64,000 nt of DNA from Pelodera strongyloides. Lineage: Eukaryota; Nematoda; Chromadorea; Rhabditida; Rhabditidae. Shown piece by piece: positions 25,942 to 39,200 of the stretch. A model generated the notes under the pieces. The model was not told where the DNA came from. It saw only the letters and a list, made by a program, of their open reading frames with translations, and did no database searches. Location of the stretch: NCBI GenBank assembly GCA_036852015.1, contig JAANDG010000486.1, positions 49,780-113,779 on the forward strand, written 5' to 3'. Each line of letters starts with the position of its first letter. The first letter of the stretch is position 1. A program made the translations under genes and the position numbers.

Positions 25942-26794
25942 AATAGGTGCGGAAACGGTGCGGGTTACGGTAGCCTATCCACGAGGTAGAATCCCATTTT
26001 TTTATTTTTTGACCTGGTATTTCAAAAAATAACCTGTACACTTACAAAACTATAAACAAAAATGCCAATAGACTACGCAGCATTGTAAAAACATTTTATT
26101 ATTTTTTTCAAACATAAACGAACAAACAACAATACGAACAGGAGAGGAACAACCCTGAGTGTTAGTAAACGATAAAGTAAACGATAATGAGCAAATTCAT
26201 CAAATGGTACAGAGATTAACCTAGGTGCAGGCAAACAATATATACTAACAATAAATGGATAGTTTCTATCAAAAAACGTCGACAAAGGTCCGATATTGAA
26301 AATTATCCTGGATATTTCGCAGATATAGTGTAAGCAAATTATTACGCGAATCTAGTATGAATTTGCAATAGTATACAATAATTTGCATGCGGCATACATA
26401 TGCGTAGGTCCAAAATGTATCAGAAACCACAAGTTATGTCGCTTACAATGAACAGTTCCGCTCGAAACCTATTATTCTAATCAATCCTCTACCAATGAAC
26501 TTTCGAAACATTATAATCCTATCATACTCATTTACACACCTAAAACGAACATAAATATAAGTGGCTCTAGTATCCACTCTAACTATAACTATACACCCTC
26601 TCTAACTGTAACCGCTCTAACTACTCTAACTATAATAGTCAACAATGGGCATTATTGAATATTCTATATAAAAACTGTCTAGTAAATAAACAAAATAACA
26701 AAGTGGTAATCACTATAGTACAGAGAAATGGACAAAAGTGTTTAAATAGTCACTTTTCAAAGACTGGCATAACGGTAAATGAAAGATAAAGCTA

Positions 26795-29681
26795 TTATTT
26801 TCCAACCGGAAAACCCAGCTGCTCTTTCATTTTTCCAAAATGGACTTCCATTCCGACAATGAACGCGTCGTACTTCTCAGAAGAGAAGGCAAAAACAGAG
26901 CGCCGATCCTCCCGAGTTAGGTCGACCCTGTAATGTTATTATCAGCGTTTGAATGAATTTGAATGAATTTATCCATTTAATTAAAAGAATGGCAGCTATT
27001 GAAAAGATGACCAAAAAAAAAAAAAATAAACAACATTAATGGATGACAACTTACAATGATCGTCTGAAGTAGTACTTCCACTCCGAAAACCACTCGAGAC
27101 GGTCTGGATTGGAGTTCGTCTCCGTTGGGCGAATCAGCATAGTTGCAATTGCTGAATTTAGGGACAATGTATGCTTGGTTGTCAAATGCTATAAAGAAAA
27201 AAGGAAGACATATATATGACAAGAAAATGAAGTAGGCACATTAAGCTAACGAAATTAAAAATGAAAATGCTAAAAGTGTATAAAAAAAAAAAAAAAGGCT
27301 TACCTATGAAACCACTTAGAAGGTTTTCCGGGAAACGTTTGACTGACGCCGCTTCATCCTCTACAAAAACAGAATATGAAGAAAAGGACTGGGTAATGGT
27401 CTTTTGAATTAACAACAATGCAGTAGAGTGATACTGGAAGCGCACTTATCCTTGAGGAAAACAGTCAACGAAAAACAACATGCAATTATTGCGCTACTAC
27501 TCTTGGAGGGGGGCGGGGATTTTCATAGACATTACAACTCATGGAAAATATATGTATTCACTTAATGCCTGTCGTTGTTATGGTGTGCTTCCATTTTCGT
27601 TAACAACAACTATAAATAGCCAAAGCAAATACGTTTGACTCATAAATAAGCCTATTATAATCTTAACGTGTAAAGTACCTCCATTCCCATTGGTGGTTTT
27701 GTCGCACAAGGACCAATCAGTGGGAGAATCCGTCTTGAGTGACTGAATTAGTACAAATTATATTAATTATCATGCGAACCCGAGAGAAAAAGGGATAACG
27801 AAGCACCTAATAAGGAAGGAAAAGGTAAAACAAGCTTCAGGAACCAACAAAACTTACCAAGCAAATAAAAGCATCAGTTAGATACTTCATTTGGATCGCC
27901 AAACTAGCGCTTGTAGCAGGAGAAGACTTCGCAGGTGCCTTGCGCGAACGAGCTGCCTAAATAAAGTGGAACAAAGTGTGGTGTTTTTGTCACACTCGTT
28001 TAGTGGTTTAGTCCAAGATTCAAAAGTCATGCGCAAACAATATTCCAGTAGTAAGTAAACAGCAATAAAAATGTTCCCCCCACTTAAAATGAATGACATT
28101 GTAAAAAATAAAAGTAATGCAAATATTAGCAACATACGGAGTAGAGCATGAATAAGTGCACAGGACGGAAGTGTTCTTCGGCATCAGCGGAAAAAATCCA
28201 CAGCTTGGAATGCGGAAGGAAAACGTCTTAAATAGTCGGAACGATTATCATCATCACACGAATGCATATAACACGCACAAAATGGGTTTTCATTGATAGT
28301 AAGTAGAAAGAATGCAAATGAGGACAATGTTTACATGTGTCCTTTGTGATTATCCCTATATAATATAATACCATTTTGTGCACATTTTGTTAATATTCAC
28401 AATTCATACCTCTATAGTCTATTTTGTAATCGTCAGGGTTATTACGGAGCGAATCCGGCTTCACACGAGGAACACTAGTGCGTGCAACTGTTGTCGACAC
28501 TAAGTCCCGCAATCGTTTGATCTCCTCGTCCTGGTCATTTATCTGAAAATGAGCCGGTAATCCATTGACTTTTAGTAGCTGCATAGCGGTATTAAATATA
28601 GCGAAACAAAGAAAACAAACAAACAGTCACCTTTGCCTGCATCATAGCGAAATTAGACTTGATAAACGACGCCGTCAGAACTTGCCCGTCCGACACCATC
28701 AAAATAACTTGTGGCGGAAACACATTCGAAGGTAGAGACTTCCAGAGAGACTTAAACGGGACAGATTAGATCATTAAATGAATTAATGAAACAATACCTA
28801 CACAATTTCACGGTTATTTAATTGAAAATAATAAGACAAACTGTACCTCTGGCGTCGACCAAAGAAGACCCGTCTATTATGGCCCGCATATTTCGACAGG
28901 ACAACTTATACCACTGCAAAAAAAGTTATGCACAAAAATTATAATAATTTTGACACTGAAAATTAAAAATTGAGATTATCCTGCTCAAACTAACAAAACA
29001 TGGCAATTAAATGTTGTTTTTCATAATTTCGTCATATTGATGCACCATATTCTCTGATAATAAATAAACATATGATATGTTTTATTATATAAAGCAGGGA
29101 TTTTTTGGTCAGTATGTCGAAAGTGATCCGTTTCATCAAGTTCATACTTACGAATGCGGAAATAATAAAAATAGAAAAGTAAGAAACTGCACCTCTGATT
29201 CTGATTTCTGTAATTCAGGTCCCACTTCAGACGCCTGATTCGCGACTGCCTTCTTTTCAGAGGTACAGATGTAGACCGATCGCCGCCATTCATATGCCTT
29301 TTAGCTGAAACGGCATAAGTGGGATCACTCTAAACAGTATCTGTATCATTTGTTCCCAGTATTATAATTTTAGAACAGCAAAAGTAGAAGCGCCTTTGGA
29401 AAGGAGCTTCGTTAGCCTCTCTATGTTTACTAAGGATTTAGCAACAACATATACAGTAGATATGCCTGCAAGGTACAAGACATTATAATCGAGGTAGCGC
29501 CTACCAACCAAGCATAGAATAAAAAAGGAGAATGTAACAATAGAATGTGCACAATTGATAAATCCAATAGCAAATGGGTTAAACAACAAACTTCCAGTAG
29601 GTGTCTGTTGGGTCGCATTCGATGAGGTCTTGATTGAGAGCGTTCGAAACGTGACTAAAATAATATAATAATAATAATAAT

Positions 29682-29719
<38 letters not shown>

Positions 29720-30596
29720 AAAATTTAATAAATAAATAAAAAAGATAATAAATAATATAAATATATGGACCTGCTGTGCTTCATAGGACTGATGTATAAG
29801 GAAATCATATGTAAGTTCATTTTCATCCTCGGGCGGATTATGGTCATCACGGGCTGTGTGCCGTGCCCTAGATTCTTGTGTGCCGTGCCCTAGATTCACA
29901 GATATAATTGAACGTTTGTAAGATGTTCAAACATTATTCGTTGTACGATTGGCACATACAAAATTAACTAAACATGTTATACAAAATTAAAACAACATAT
30001 AAGTGTATATATATAGAAACATAAGACAATATGTACCAAACCAGATAACTTCCGCAAGACTGATTCACTGGCTTGGCGGCGTGACAGATCACGGTCATAC
30101 TGATGGTCCATGTCGGATGACGGGTCTGAAAAATAAAAAAGTGTTCATAATACTGAAGCACAAATAAACGTACATGAAGAAAACACGTCATGCCCAGGAA
30201 ACATAAAGAACAGGGTAGTTATTCGTACGGAACGGTTATCTGCAAATACATAGATGATGAAACAAATATTTATACATAACACAACGTACAGAAACACCAG
30301 AATACAAGGATGCTAAACCTGAGGCACCACTAAGAAGCTCGCTTACTATCTGGCAAATGTATAAGGTACACTTTTTGGTCGATAGGTACTTCAATGAACA
30401 AACCCAAAAAGGCGTCAGATGATACCACCATTTTAATCGGAGCACCGTCAACTTTTTCAACAATATAACAAAATGGTAACATGGACTGAAATGCCCCACA
30501 AATAGCGGCATTAACTGGATCTTGCGAAGCCAGAGTGCACAACTCTTCACCAATACTCCGCCATTGGACTGTCATAACGGACAGAAGGATGTGCAT
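26795..30596 (-). CDS. Unrecognised multi-exon gene, downstream partner of the transposase-like gene
   Basis: I do not recognise the product. Exons with consistent phase: 30347-30596, 30042-30125, 29771-29889 (or 29771-29867), 29588-29654, then an unresolved exon near 29329-29190, 28842-28913, 28631-28750, 28410-28542, 28138-28226, 27858-27956, 27679-27742, 27304-27360, 27055-27151, 26795-26927. The N-terminus reads MHILLSVMTVQWRSIGEELC; the middle has WYKLSCRNMRAIIDGSS and a charged helix DQDEEIKRLRDLV; the C-terminus contains LEWFSEWKYYFRRSL and ends GFPVGK. No signal peptide or membrane segment is evident. Several splice sites are weak (TTTAAG acceptors, GTTTGK donors). The start lies only 107 nt after the stop of the upstream gene, which suggests a nematode operon. 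Exon content is well supported by open, protein-like reading with matching phases; the joins around 29.2-29.9 kb are not settled. Confidence 0.6.
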
Positions 30597-30703
30597 ATCA
30601 CGGCCTTTAGATCATTTTTAAATCATAAAAAATTCGACAGTTGACAATAAGACAGTAAAAAAAAGTTAATAATACAACGATCAATTAGAATATACAAATA
30701 TAT

Positions 30704-33700
30704 TTAAATTCTAGCCTTTGAATCCAAGCCTTCGGCCATTTGCTGCAGCAACCACCTGTGCAGCGTTTCTCGGTGGGCAGGAACCCGGAACTGTGTCGAA
30801 ACTAAACAGTTACCATTAAATTAACGACGTATCCATCCTAATGTTCCCTTTAAGCAATACGGAACAAACTCGAATAACAGCATCATACTTTGAACAATCA
30901 ACTTGGCGACAAATTTTAATCTTGAACCAAAGCCATTGATCACACGTATTAATAAAGAAACTTACCGGGCAAACCTGTTTATGTATATGGGGACCGAGGT
31001 TCCAAATAGGCATCCTCCATAAACCTGACCATTCCCCCCTCGAGTGCTCCAGTGCGGATGCAGGTACGTTTTGTGGTATGCCTAAACTTTTCTGAAAGTT
31101 AGCATCTCTAACAGCTACATCCCGTGCACTCACAGTTTGCATTCCGACTGGTTAGCGGAATGCAAACTGTGATTGTCAGCTACCAAAGGCGGATCTAAAT
31201 GCGCGCTATCAACCGAGGCATTGTCGCGCGCGTCGGCTGTCTTTCAAGTCAACCTGTGCATTTGAGCTATGTCGCACGAATGAAACATATTGTAAAAATA
31301 TATATACTTAAACACGGCGCTTGCTACGACATCAAATTAAAGAGTAGAAGAAGTAAAGTATGTACGTGTACTTTAACTATACAAAAAATACAAACTTCCA
31401 GATCCATACAAGTCGCGGTGCAGTTTATTGATATCTCCCATCTCGTTCCATGTCTATCCAGAATGCTCAAAGTTTGCCCATGACGAATCTGTAACTAATG
31501 AAAAATAGGATACATTCAGCAGCTTACCCCAATATAGTCACAACGTTAAATATTACGCTAAACGATACAGGTGCACAGAAAACTTCATTACACACTTCAT
31601 AATAGGAGATTTACGTTATGACAGAATACAATGATCACACAAATAACAATATGCCTAATAGCATAAATACAAATTTTTACATAGAGGCGAAACAATACAG
31701 TATTAGACATAAATATCAATAAGATGATAAATATCGCACCTCTATTTCGAGTCGTTCGAATAGCATTTGTAGGCGTGTATCAGAAATACCACTTCTTCCC
31801 GAAGTCATCATAGATGCAGTGATCACATTTTGCCCACAATTCCGCCTTTCGTCATCAAGATCGTAAATGGAAATGTAGCACGACCACACACTTCCGCTGA
31901 AATTAAAACTTAACTGACTCCACATCAATTTATTGTAAATCCAATTTTAGTGATGGAATCATCTGTAACCTCTTTTTTTTTTGTTGGCATAGTCCTACAA
32001 AAAGACACAAAATTGCAAAAAATTATGAGTAACTATGTACGATGTACCTGCTTGCATTCCGTAATCGGAAGGCGTCCGCAAACACAATCAGCTGGATATT
32101 CAACTGATTATTTTGAAATCCTGCGCGGGATTCCAATCCGGTCCGGAATCTGTCCCCAAGATTTGGCGAAAAGTCTTGTATGCGCTCATTTACGAAGGAT
32201 CCATCGTGGTGTCGGCGATGAAGGTCACTGAATGTACTGATCGTGCACATTGAGTGCGCAAAATTGGAAAATTCACTAACAAACATATATTAATTGAATT
32301 ACCTGCGAAAGCTAACGGTAAAGGTGTAAAGTAAAGTCTAATAAACACACATTATGTCGTCGATGTTCCTCTTCAGTATAAATTCAATTTGCGCCGACAC
32401 ACTACAGGTTACTATTCGAAGCCTCTCGTGCTCGCCGCCGCGTACTGGGAGAACACTGAATTTGATTTTTATATGCAAAACCCTCTAATCTCTAAAACGT
32501 TCAGATATAAATGTAGAACAGAAACAATTGCAAAGGTAGGCATAATCAACTTCACCAAAATACCTGCTACTATTACGAATATTGGACAATTGCAAACCGT
32601 TATGAAACATATTTATAATGTGCTATGCATACCGCAGACACAACGGACATTCTTCCGTCTCTTTTTCAAGTAGCACGTTGTGTCCAATCACAGGACACAT
32701 GACGTATTCCCGTATCCTGAAAAATGGCAGTATATTACCATTATCCATTAAAATTACAGAATTAATCTTTAATACCACTCCTTTCTTACCTTATTTGATC
32801 GAAATTATTTACCGAACAACAGTAATATTCATTATAGTCAACAAATAATAAATATAGGTATAGATATAGACTATACCTTAAACCGTCGGTAAGTTCCGAA
32901 TACAATTCCAACACTTTCTTCGATGAAGTTGCTGCTGGGCGGTTGAAATGTATGGCACTTGCTGCAACATTTAATAATAGTAAAAAAGCATTTTTTATCC
33001 TTCGTTAGTGGCGCAGGTAATATTTTCACCCTGCATACCATAATTCGTCGCTTCTTTTACGCATCAGTAACAGCCAACCACCAATATTAGAGTACGCTTA
33101 TACAACCATGAAACTCACACAGTAAAAAAAAATCCAATAATTCATTTATTTATGACTGGTGTCTTCGTAGATGGTTTGTTAAGATAAGAATCGTCGGATC
33201 ACCTACAAAGCAAAAACTATTTCCACATAGCGCTCAATTCTTACATCGTTGCATCCAAAAAACTAATAAATAATCATAAAATATAAAATGATGCAAATTG
33301 GTTGCACTTTTTTTCCACAACTGCCATTGTCAGCTACATTTGTAACAATTGTAATTAAAATTGTAACATATACTTACGTGCATGTATTTGACCTAAAACT
33401 TGGTAAATTTCCAATTCCAGCTCGGGATCTGGGTCGTCTTCTGATAAATCTTCACGTATCACTTGGGTGGATTCACTTTCTGAGTAACATAAAACATTAA
33501 TAAAAAAAACCATTAACTATTCACGGTCCCTTTCGGGCAGACATCTGTTTTTGTAGAAGATATGCTAGTCGTTTACTCTTTGCTATGATATCGCTCTAAA
33601 CGTGTAGGTTAGCTTACTGATTCGAATATTCATTAAATTTCCATGCATTGCATGCATAATGATAATTATTCATCAAAGATGCACATTTTTATACGCAGAA

Positions 33701-34110
33701 TAACTAAAAAAACACTTACCTCCTTCTCCCTCATATTCCATCGCATCACACATATGAATACTTTCTGTTGTTTCGGCGTCACCTCTGAATATTGATTTTC
33801 AATTATCTCTATCGGTTTGGCTTTAGCTCTGTGTTACAAATTTTCTTCTCATTCAGAGCATTACTCATATCTCCTGCTAAATAGCTCCGTCCGTAACAAA
33901 CGCGAACATTCACTTGCTGCTGGATATTTTCTTATCGGCTAAAGCTGGCTCAATCTATACTTACTGATATGATTCATGGTCGTCGGTAAAATTCAAATTT
34001 CCTTCTCCTGACGTTTCTGGGATGTCCGAAGTTTGCGGATCATCACTCAATCCAAACATTACTCGTAAATCATCTAGTGAGTACCTACTTTTCAAATAAG
34101 CAGGAAGCAT
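30704..34110 (-). CDS. Tnp2/EnSpm-transposase-like protein, probably transposon-derived
   Basis: Eleven exons give 428 aa with consistent phase at every join: 33965-34110, 33720-33784, 33393-33479, 32877-32961, 32633-32716, 32351-32455, 32048-32275, 31740-31896, 31372-31488, 30966-31091, 30704-30790. An acidic N-terminal third (LSEDDPDPELELE) leads to a helix (SSKKVLELYSELTDGL), a zinc-binding-like YVMCPVIGHN...ECPLCL pair of cysteine knuckles, and then LNIQLIVFADAFRLRNASS...VWSCYISIYDL. The layout 'CPxC-type knuckle, then an IxLxVFxDAFR...W..Y.SIYDL segment' resembles my recollection of Tnp2-like proteins of CACTA/EnSpm transposons; I could not search this. It is short for an active transposase and is broken into host-like introns, so it may be domesticated or decaying. 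The start ATG follows a TTTAG acceptor by 7 nt. Another multi-exon host gene of unknown family remains possible. Confidence 0.6.
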
Positions 34111-36210
34111 TCGCCAACTAAACAGAAAGGTGATTTGGATGAAACATCAATGTGAATATATAAACTATTTATAACATTTATTGCATTTAAGAAAGGAAAC
34201 AATCAAGAAGAACAATAGACGGAATGTGACAATTCGAAATTTTGTATAATACGTTGCATTGAAAATATTAATAACAAGCATATTAGGAACAGACTGGAAT
34301 TTATATAAATAAAATACATCGCTTCGCCCGCCCTTTCAAATCTCACACTGCGTGTCTGTCGACGCTGCGGTACGGAAACTGACCGCAGCTACGGTAATTA
34401 TCGCACTTTATTACGTAAATCCAGGAACCGCGCGCAAGTTGCGCCCCGCACCATTTCCGCACCTTTTCCGCACCTTTTCGGGAAACACTTTGCGCGCCAT
34501 TTATGTTCCGCTTTCCGCATTCATTTTGCGGCGCGCATTTCCCGAAATGGTCATCGGGTCTCAGTGCTCGGATGCGAATGAAGTAAGCCAAATTTGCGCG
34601 AAAGGTTGACAATTCAAGCCGGCGCGCGCAGCTACGGCGTAATTTTTGTTTATGTACTGTAGTTTATTAGTCTCATTTGGCAAATCTGCTTGCAAATCCA
34701 CCGGATATGATGCTATGTCCAAAACAACGCAACGTGGAATGTCGTCTACTATTCAGTGTTAGAATGTTTGTGCGCGCGCAATGAAGTGCATTGCCGCACA
34801 ATATTTTATTCAAAACATCGTGGTACTCTATATAAACTTCCTGTCCGTATTGGTCTTATTGTATCTTATGAAAATACTGGGTCTTCAAGAAAAACCTTTT
34901 ATTTGTGTGTGCGCACTTTTGTTTGTTTATTTGTCTGGAAGTGTTTATAAGAAAAACGGCGCCCCCGACACCGACTACGAACATATGGTTCCTGTGGATT
35001 TCCATCTATATTTCTTTACACATAATAATGTAGTATAATAATATTTATTACCGTGAGAAACAGTACATTTAGGCAAGTTAGGCTAGAAGTTGCATATAAC
35101 ATATACTAAGTCTTAACCGTCATAAATCGACAAAGCAACGGGTTTTCATCTTGTGTATGTATTACGGTCGTGATTACGTAATACTATAACACAATACTAT
35201 GTGAATAGAAAATGAGGTTCAATATTTTTTCCGTGGCCCGAACATTTTTATATTGAAAGAAAGCCGGTGGTCGTCCATTGAATATGGTAATCCGAGATGA
35301 CAAACGCTGTGATTCATCAACGTACAAACCAAATGTAAACATAAAGCACAAAATACCGAACGAGACGCTGAATCTGAATAGGCAGTAAGCCGGAGTATAA
35401 TCATACAAACCTATTTATCATTTATGAATAGACTCACTAACGGGTCATATGTAAATCATGACAGTGGGCGTGCGGCAGCATGAGAAAAAAGCGACACATC
35501 GCAAATTGCCAGCCTAGCCGCCAAAACAACGCTGCGCGCATGCGGGGTTTTCATGGGAAATTGGTAATGCTTTAAATTTAAAATTTAAAATTTGTTTTGC
35601 GCTTCAAGAGCGTGCACCTTTATTCAAGGGAGTTCAAAGTACAATTTCAAATATTAATGAAAAGACAGAAGCAAAACAAATATTTATTAGTAAATAAACA
35701 AACAAAAATGCAAATAAACCTGTAATGGAAGTAAAGTGAATACGCGACTAGCGGAAAATGACCAGAAAAGATGTGAGGATAGAATACAAATTCGAAAATT
35801 AATAAGCGGGCTTTTTGCCTTGAATAGGCTTCTGCAAATTGATACAGGGAGAACGTAAACAAGAACTAGTGCGCGAGCTTATTGCGGCGCACACACAAGT
35901 GCGCGACTACGAAGCTAGCGGGAGAAGTAATGGTGCGGGTGCTGCATGTTTGTAATTGCACATCCCGGACCCTGCTAAATAAATGATGAGATCAGTATTA
36001 GGAAGAAAATATGATGAAGAGCTCTCATGAAACACACTTTCATACAAAGTAAGGGCTGACGGAAAATCAAACACTATTGAAATAATCGTGGTTACTAAAA
36101 AAACTTTATGATGTCCTTCCTTATTTTCTTAATGTAAAAAAATGATCTGAAACCCGATGTAGGTTTCAAGGAAAAACTAACAAACCCGAATCTTACCTAA
36201 TAATAATATA
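34111..36210. other. Gap between the transposase-like gene and the anoctamin 3' end
   Basis: About 2.1 kb. It holds a GC-rich patch (34340-34640, repeated CCGCACC and GCGCGC motifs, related to 25831-25941), then AT-rich sequence. No exon chain is visible. The promoter of the transposase-like gene and the anoctamin 3' UTR should both fall here. Confidence 0.5.
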
Positions 36211-39200
36211 CTATGAGTTTGCCCAGTCAGCGCCTCCCTTGTCAATATTCTGTTCTGTTGTTCTTCTGGTCAACTGTTTGACTAGTGGAGTAACACTTCT
36301 TCGTTTCACCGATCCTTTGAAGTATCTGGGAAGGGGGTAGACTTGAACTTGGTCGCCGGCCCGTGACGGACGAGACGGACCCGGCATCGGATCCGATGGT
36401 TCCTCCGGTTGTGGTGTCGACGGGGGAAGCAGACGACATTCACGCTGCAAATTGGAGTTGTTATATTCAGAAGTTATAGTTCCGCCGTTGCACAGGCAAA
36501 TATGGAGAGAGTGATAGAGAAAAAGAAACAGAGAAGAATGTTAGAAAAGAGAGGGACGACAAAGAAAACGAGACAGAAGACGAAAAGGAGAGCGAGAGAG
36601 GGAGAAGAATACACTTGATAACCAAACGCGAACCTTGAAAGCCTCTCTCCTGAAGTGCTCCTGCTTGGCGGTTTCTATACGAATCCAGTACGGAACGTCA
36701 GGGACGACCATGTCGATCATTGCTTTGGCGGCCAAAATCAGATGTTCGAGAACAACCACTAGCAGAATCTGTAATTAGCGCCATTAGGTCAAACTCTCTA
36801 TAACTTCTCTCTCTCTACCTCTCTCTCTCTCCTACTATCTCTCTTTCCCTCTTACATTCTCTCTCTCTCCAACTCTCTTTCCCTCGCTCTATGACCTCTC
36901 AACACTGTAATTGAATCTGTAATTAGCGAACATGGAGTACGATTCGTCCAAGAGTCACGAGTTACGGTAACCATATTCTGGTTGTTCCAATGTTTATGCA
37001 GTGCAGCGCTATTTCCACATCTCTTCCTCTTTGCCTATCTCTTCCCCTTCTCTCTTTACCTTTTTTCTTTCTTACTCCTCTATCTATCTATCTCTCTCTC
37101 TCTCTTTCTCTCTTTCTGTCTCTCCAACCTGTCCCGTCCACGTCATCTCCGGCCATATTCGAGTTACAAGACCAGATTGTCCGATTAGGGCACAATTAAC
37201 GATAACACCGAGAGTTCCCAGCACCTAAACATCAATCAATAATAAACATTTGCGAGTGTACATCTTTTCCTAATTCCTTGTCAATTTGTAGTGGCCAAAA
37301 TTACAATGACAAGTCAAGCCTTGAGTAAGCTACAAACGGTGTGTTGGACAACGTGTCTTCTATCTTCATAACCAGGTAAAAAGTCGCATACCTGCATTGC
37401 TTTCTGCCACGCTCCGATGTCTTTGACCATCCGGCCGAAGGGACGTTGCACGGTGTTGCACAACTAAAAAGACGATGTGACACTTTTGTTGAATAGCGGG
37501 GGCCCACACTTGCTAAACAGTCAGAAAGCGTTCAAGATGTACCTAGCACCGTGGTGATATGCAAATACGTGCGGAATATTTGCGTGCAATTTTGCGGGCC
37601 GAATTCACGCCGCTTGCACGCTGGCAACTTTCACCATACCGATACCTTGAAGGCGTCGACGCGTATTTCCACCAAGTTGTTGACCAGAGCACACGCAGCA
37701 GCTAGAGGAAACGCGGGAGAGAAGAGGAGGACATAACCGAACTGGAATAAATCATAATTCGAGTTTATCTTCTTAGATTTACGGATAGGGGCGTGTTTAT
37801 TTAAAGCGAAATGCTAGCCCCTTTGGAAAATTTGCATATGATAAGCAAATCCTATGTATCCTATGCTAATTTTGTACGATCGTCCACGGCAATCGTACAA
37901 AATTAGCATAGGATACATAGGATTTGCTTATCATATGCAAATTTTCCAAAGGGGCTAGCATTTCGCTTTAACGCTGTAAGTATAAGCCCAACATGTAGAC
38001 TATTAGAATTTGAGATCTCTAACCAAAAGTCACGATCGAATGACTCTTGAAATGAAAATAATCGACTACAATATTAGCTTCCTTACCGACGTCGATGCCT
38101 ATGTATTTCCGTATACACAAATACACATCAGACTTGCGATAGAATAACTTATTATTGGAAGATGACCAGCACGAATATACCATTGTCTTGAAACATTGCG
38201 ATAATTCAACACATAAAAAAATGCAAAGTTACGATCTAGTAAAAAAAATTAATACCTGAATAAACATTTCCAAGTAGTCGTCGAGAGGGCGAGAATAAAC
38301 CGACATTAAACTTTCCAACTCTGCTTGAGTTAGCTCAGCATCTGAAATGATTTGTAGAGCGTAAAACGATCACAACGAGAAGCTTGATCTTGCGTAGATT
38401 ACAGATTTCGTGAAAGCGGCACATACGGAAAACAACGGGTAATAGTTTATTGATGATACGTAAATAAATTAACTTATCTCAAAAGGTAACCCTAACATAC
38501 CGTGCAACCAAACTACAAAGAACAACACGAACAAAGACATTAAAAATAATAAGTTAAATTAATTTAAGTCATCCGAAAAGTATTTGGTCTCCCTTTTATG
38601 CCCATTTTTTACCTTGTCCAATGAAGTAGTGAGGCTAATGAGGAGATAATTCAACCAAGCGCATCACTTTGAAGCGAGTAATCAATGTCAAATCAATATC
38701 AATGGGTAATAAGCAAGGCTCACCTGCTGATGGAATAAACTCCGGTATAGGCAAACGAACGGATTGCTGAGCCTGGTCTTCCTGAATGGAAATACATTTT
38801 TATAAATTTCATGTTCGGCAATCAATGGGTTTACAAGAACAAGAGACAGCCGGTCCCGCTGACAGTATTTCGCCTCTTTGCTAACTGTAACCTCCCTTGG
38901 GATTCTTGGGAGATTACTCCCGTTCATGCATACTGCTACCGCATCACACTACTCATTCCTAACCCAAGGTAAAACTCATTACAGCTTTCCCAAAACGTCT
39001 TTATAATATTTGTACCTGTTTACAAGTTCCTTCCTTTCGCAACGTCTCCAAATCTTCCACATTTGTATGTCTTCGTCTCACAGTTGGTGGTGAACTGCCA
39101 TCGCCGATTGAGAAAGATGAAGGTGGAGAAGAGGCCGCTTCCGACTAAATAAACGAATAATAAATTTTTATTTTTGTAGAATAACTTTCTGTATCTTTGC

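Larger units (their letters stand above)
20040..26794. other. Region without a supported gene, upstream of ced-1
   Basis: About 6.7 kb between ced-1 and the unrecognised gene to its right. I find no chain of exons with consistent phase here. Short open frames exist (for example plus-strand 24723-24995, 90 codons, rich in Ser, Arg and Lys), but none has a recognisable domain. It contains inverted-repeat elements at 23780-23931 and 25831-25941 and purine-rich stretches near 25440-25500. The ced-1 promoter should lie in its left part if transcription starts close to the gene. Confidence 0.6.

Noticed and set aside
26977..27222. Longer version of exon 27055-27151 using the TTTATAG acceptor
   Set aside because: It reads through in a plausible frame but then fails to join the last exon in phase; the ATTCAG acceptor closer in gives consistent phase on both sides.
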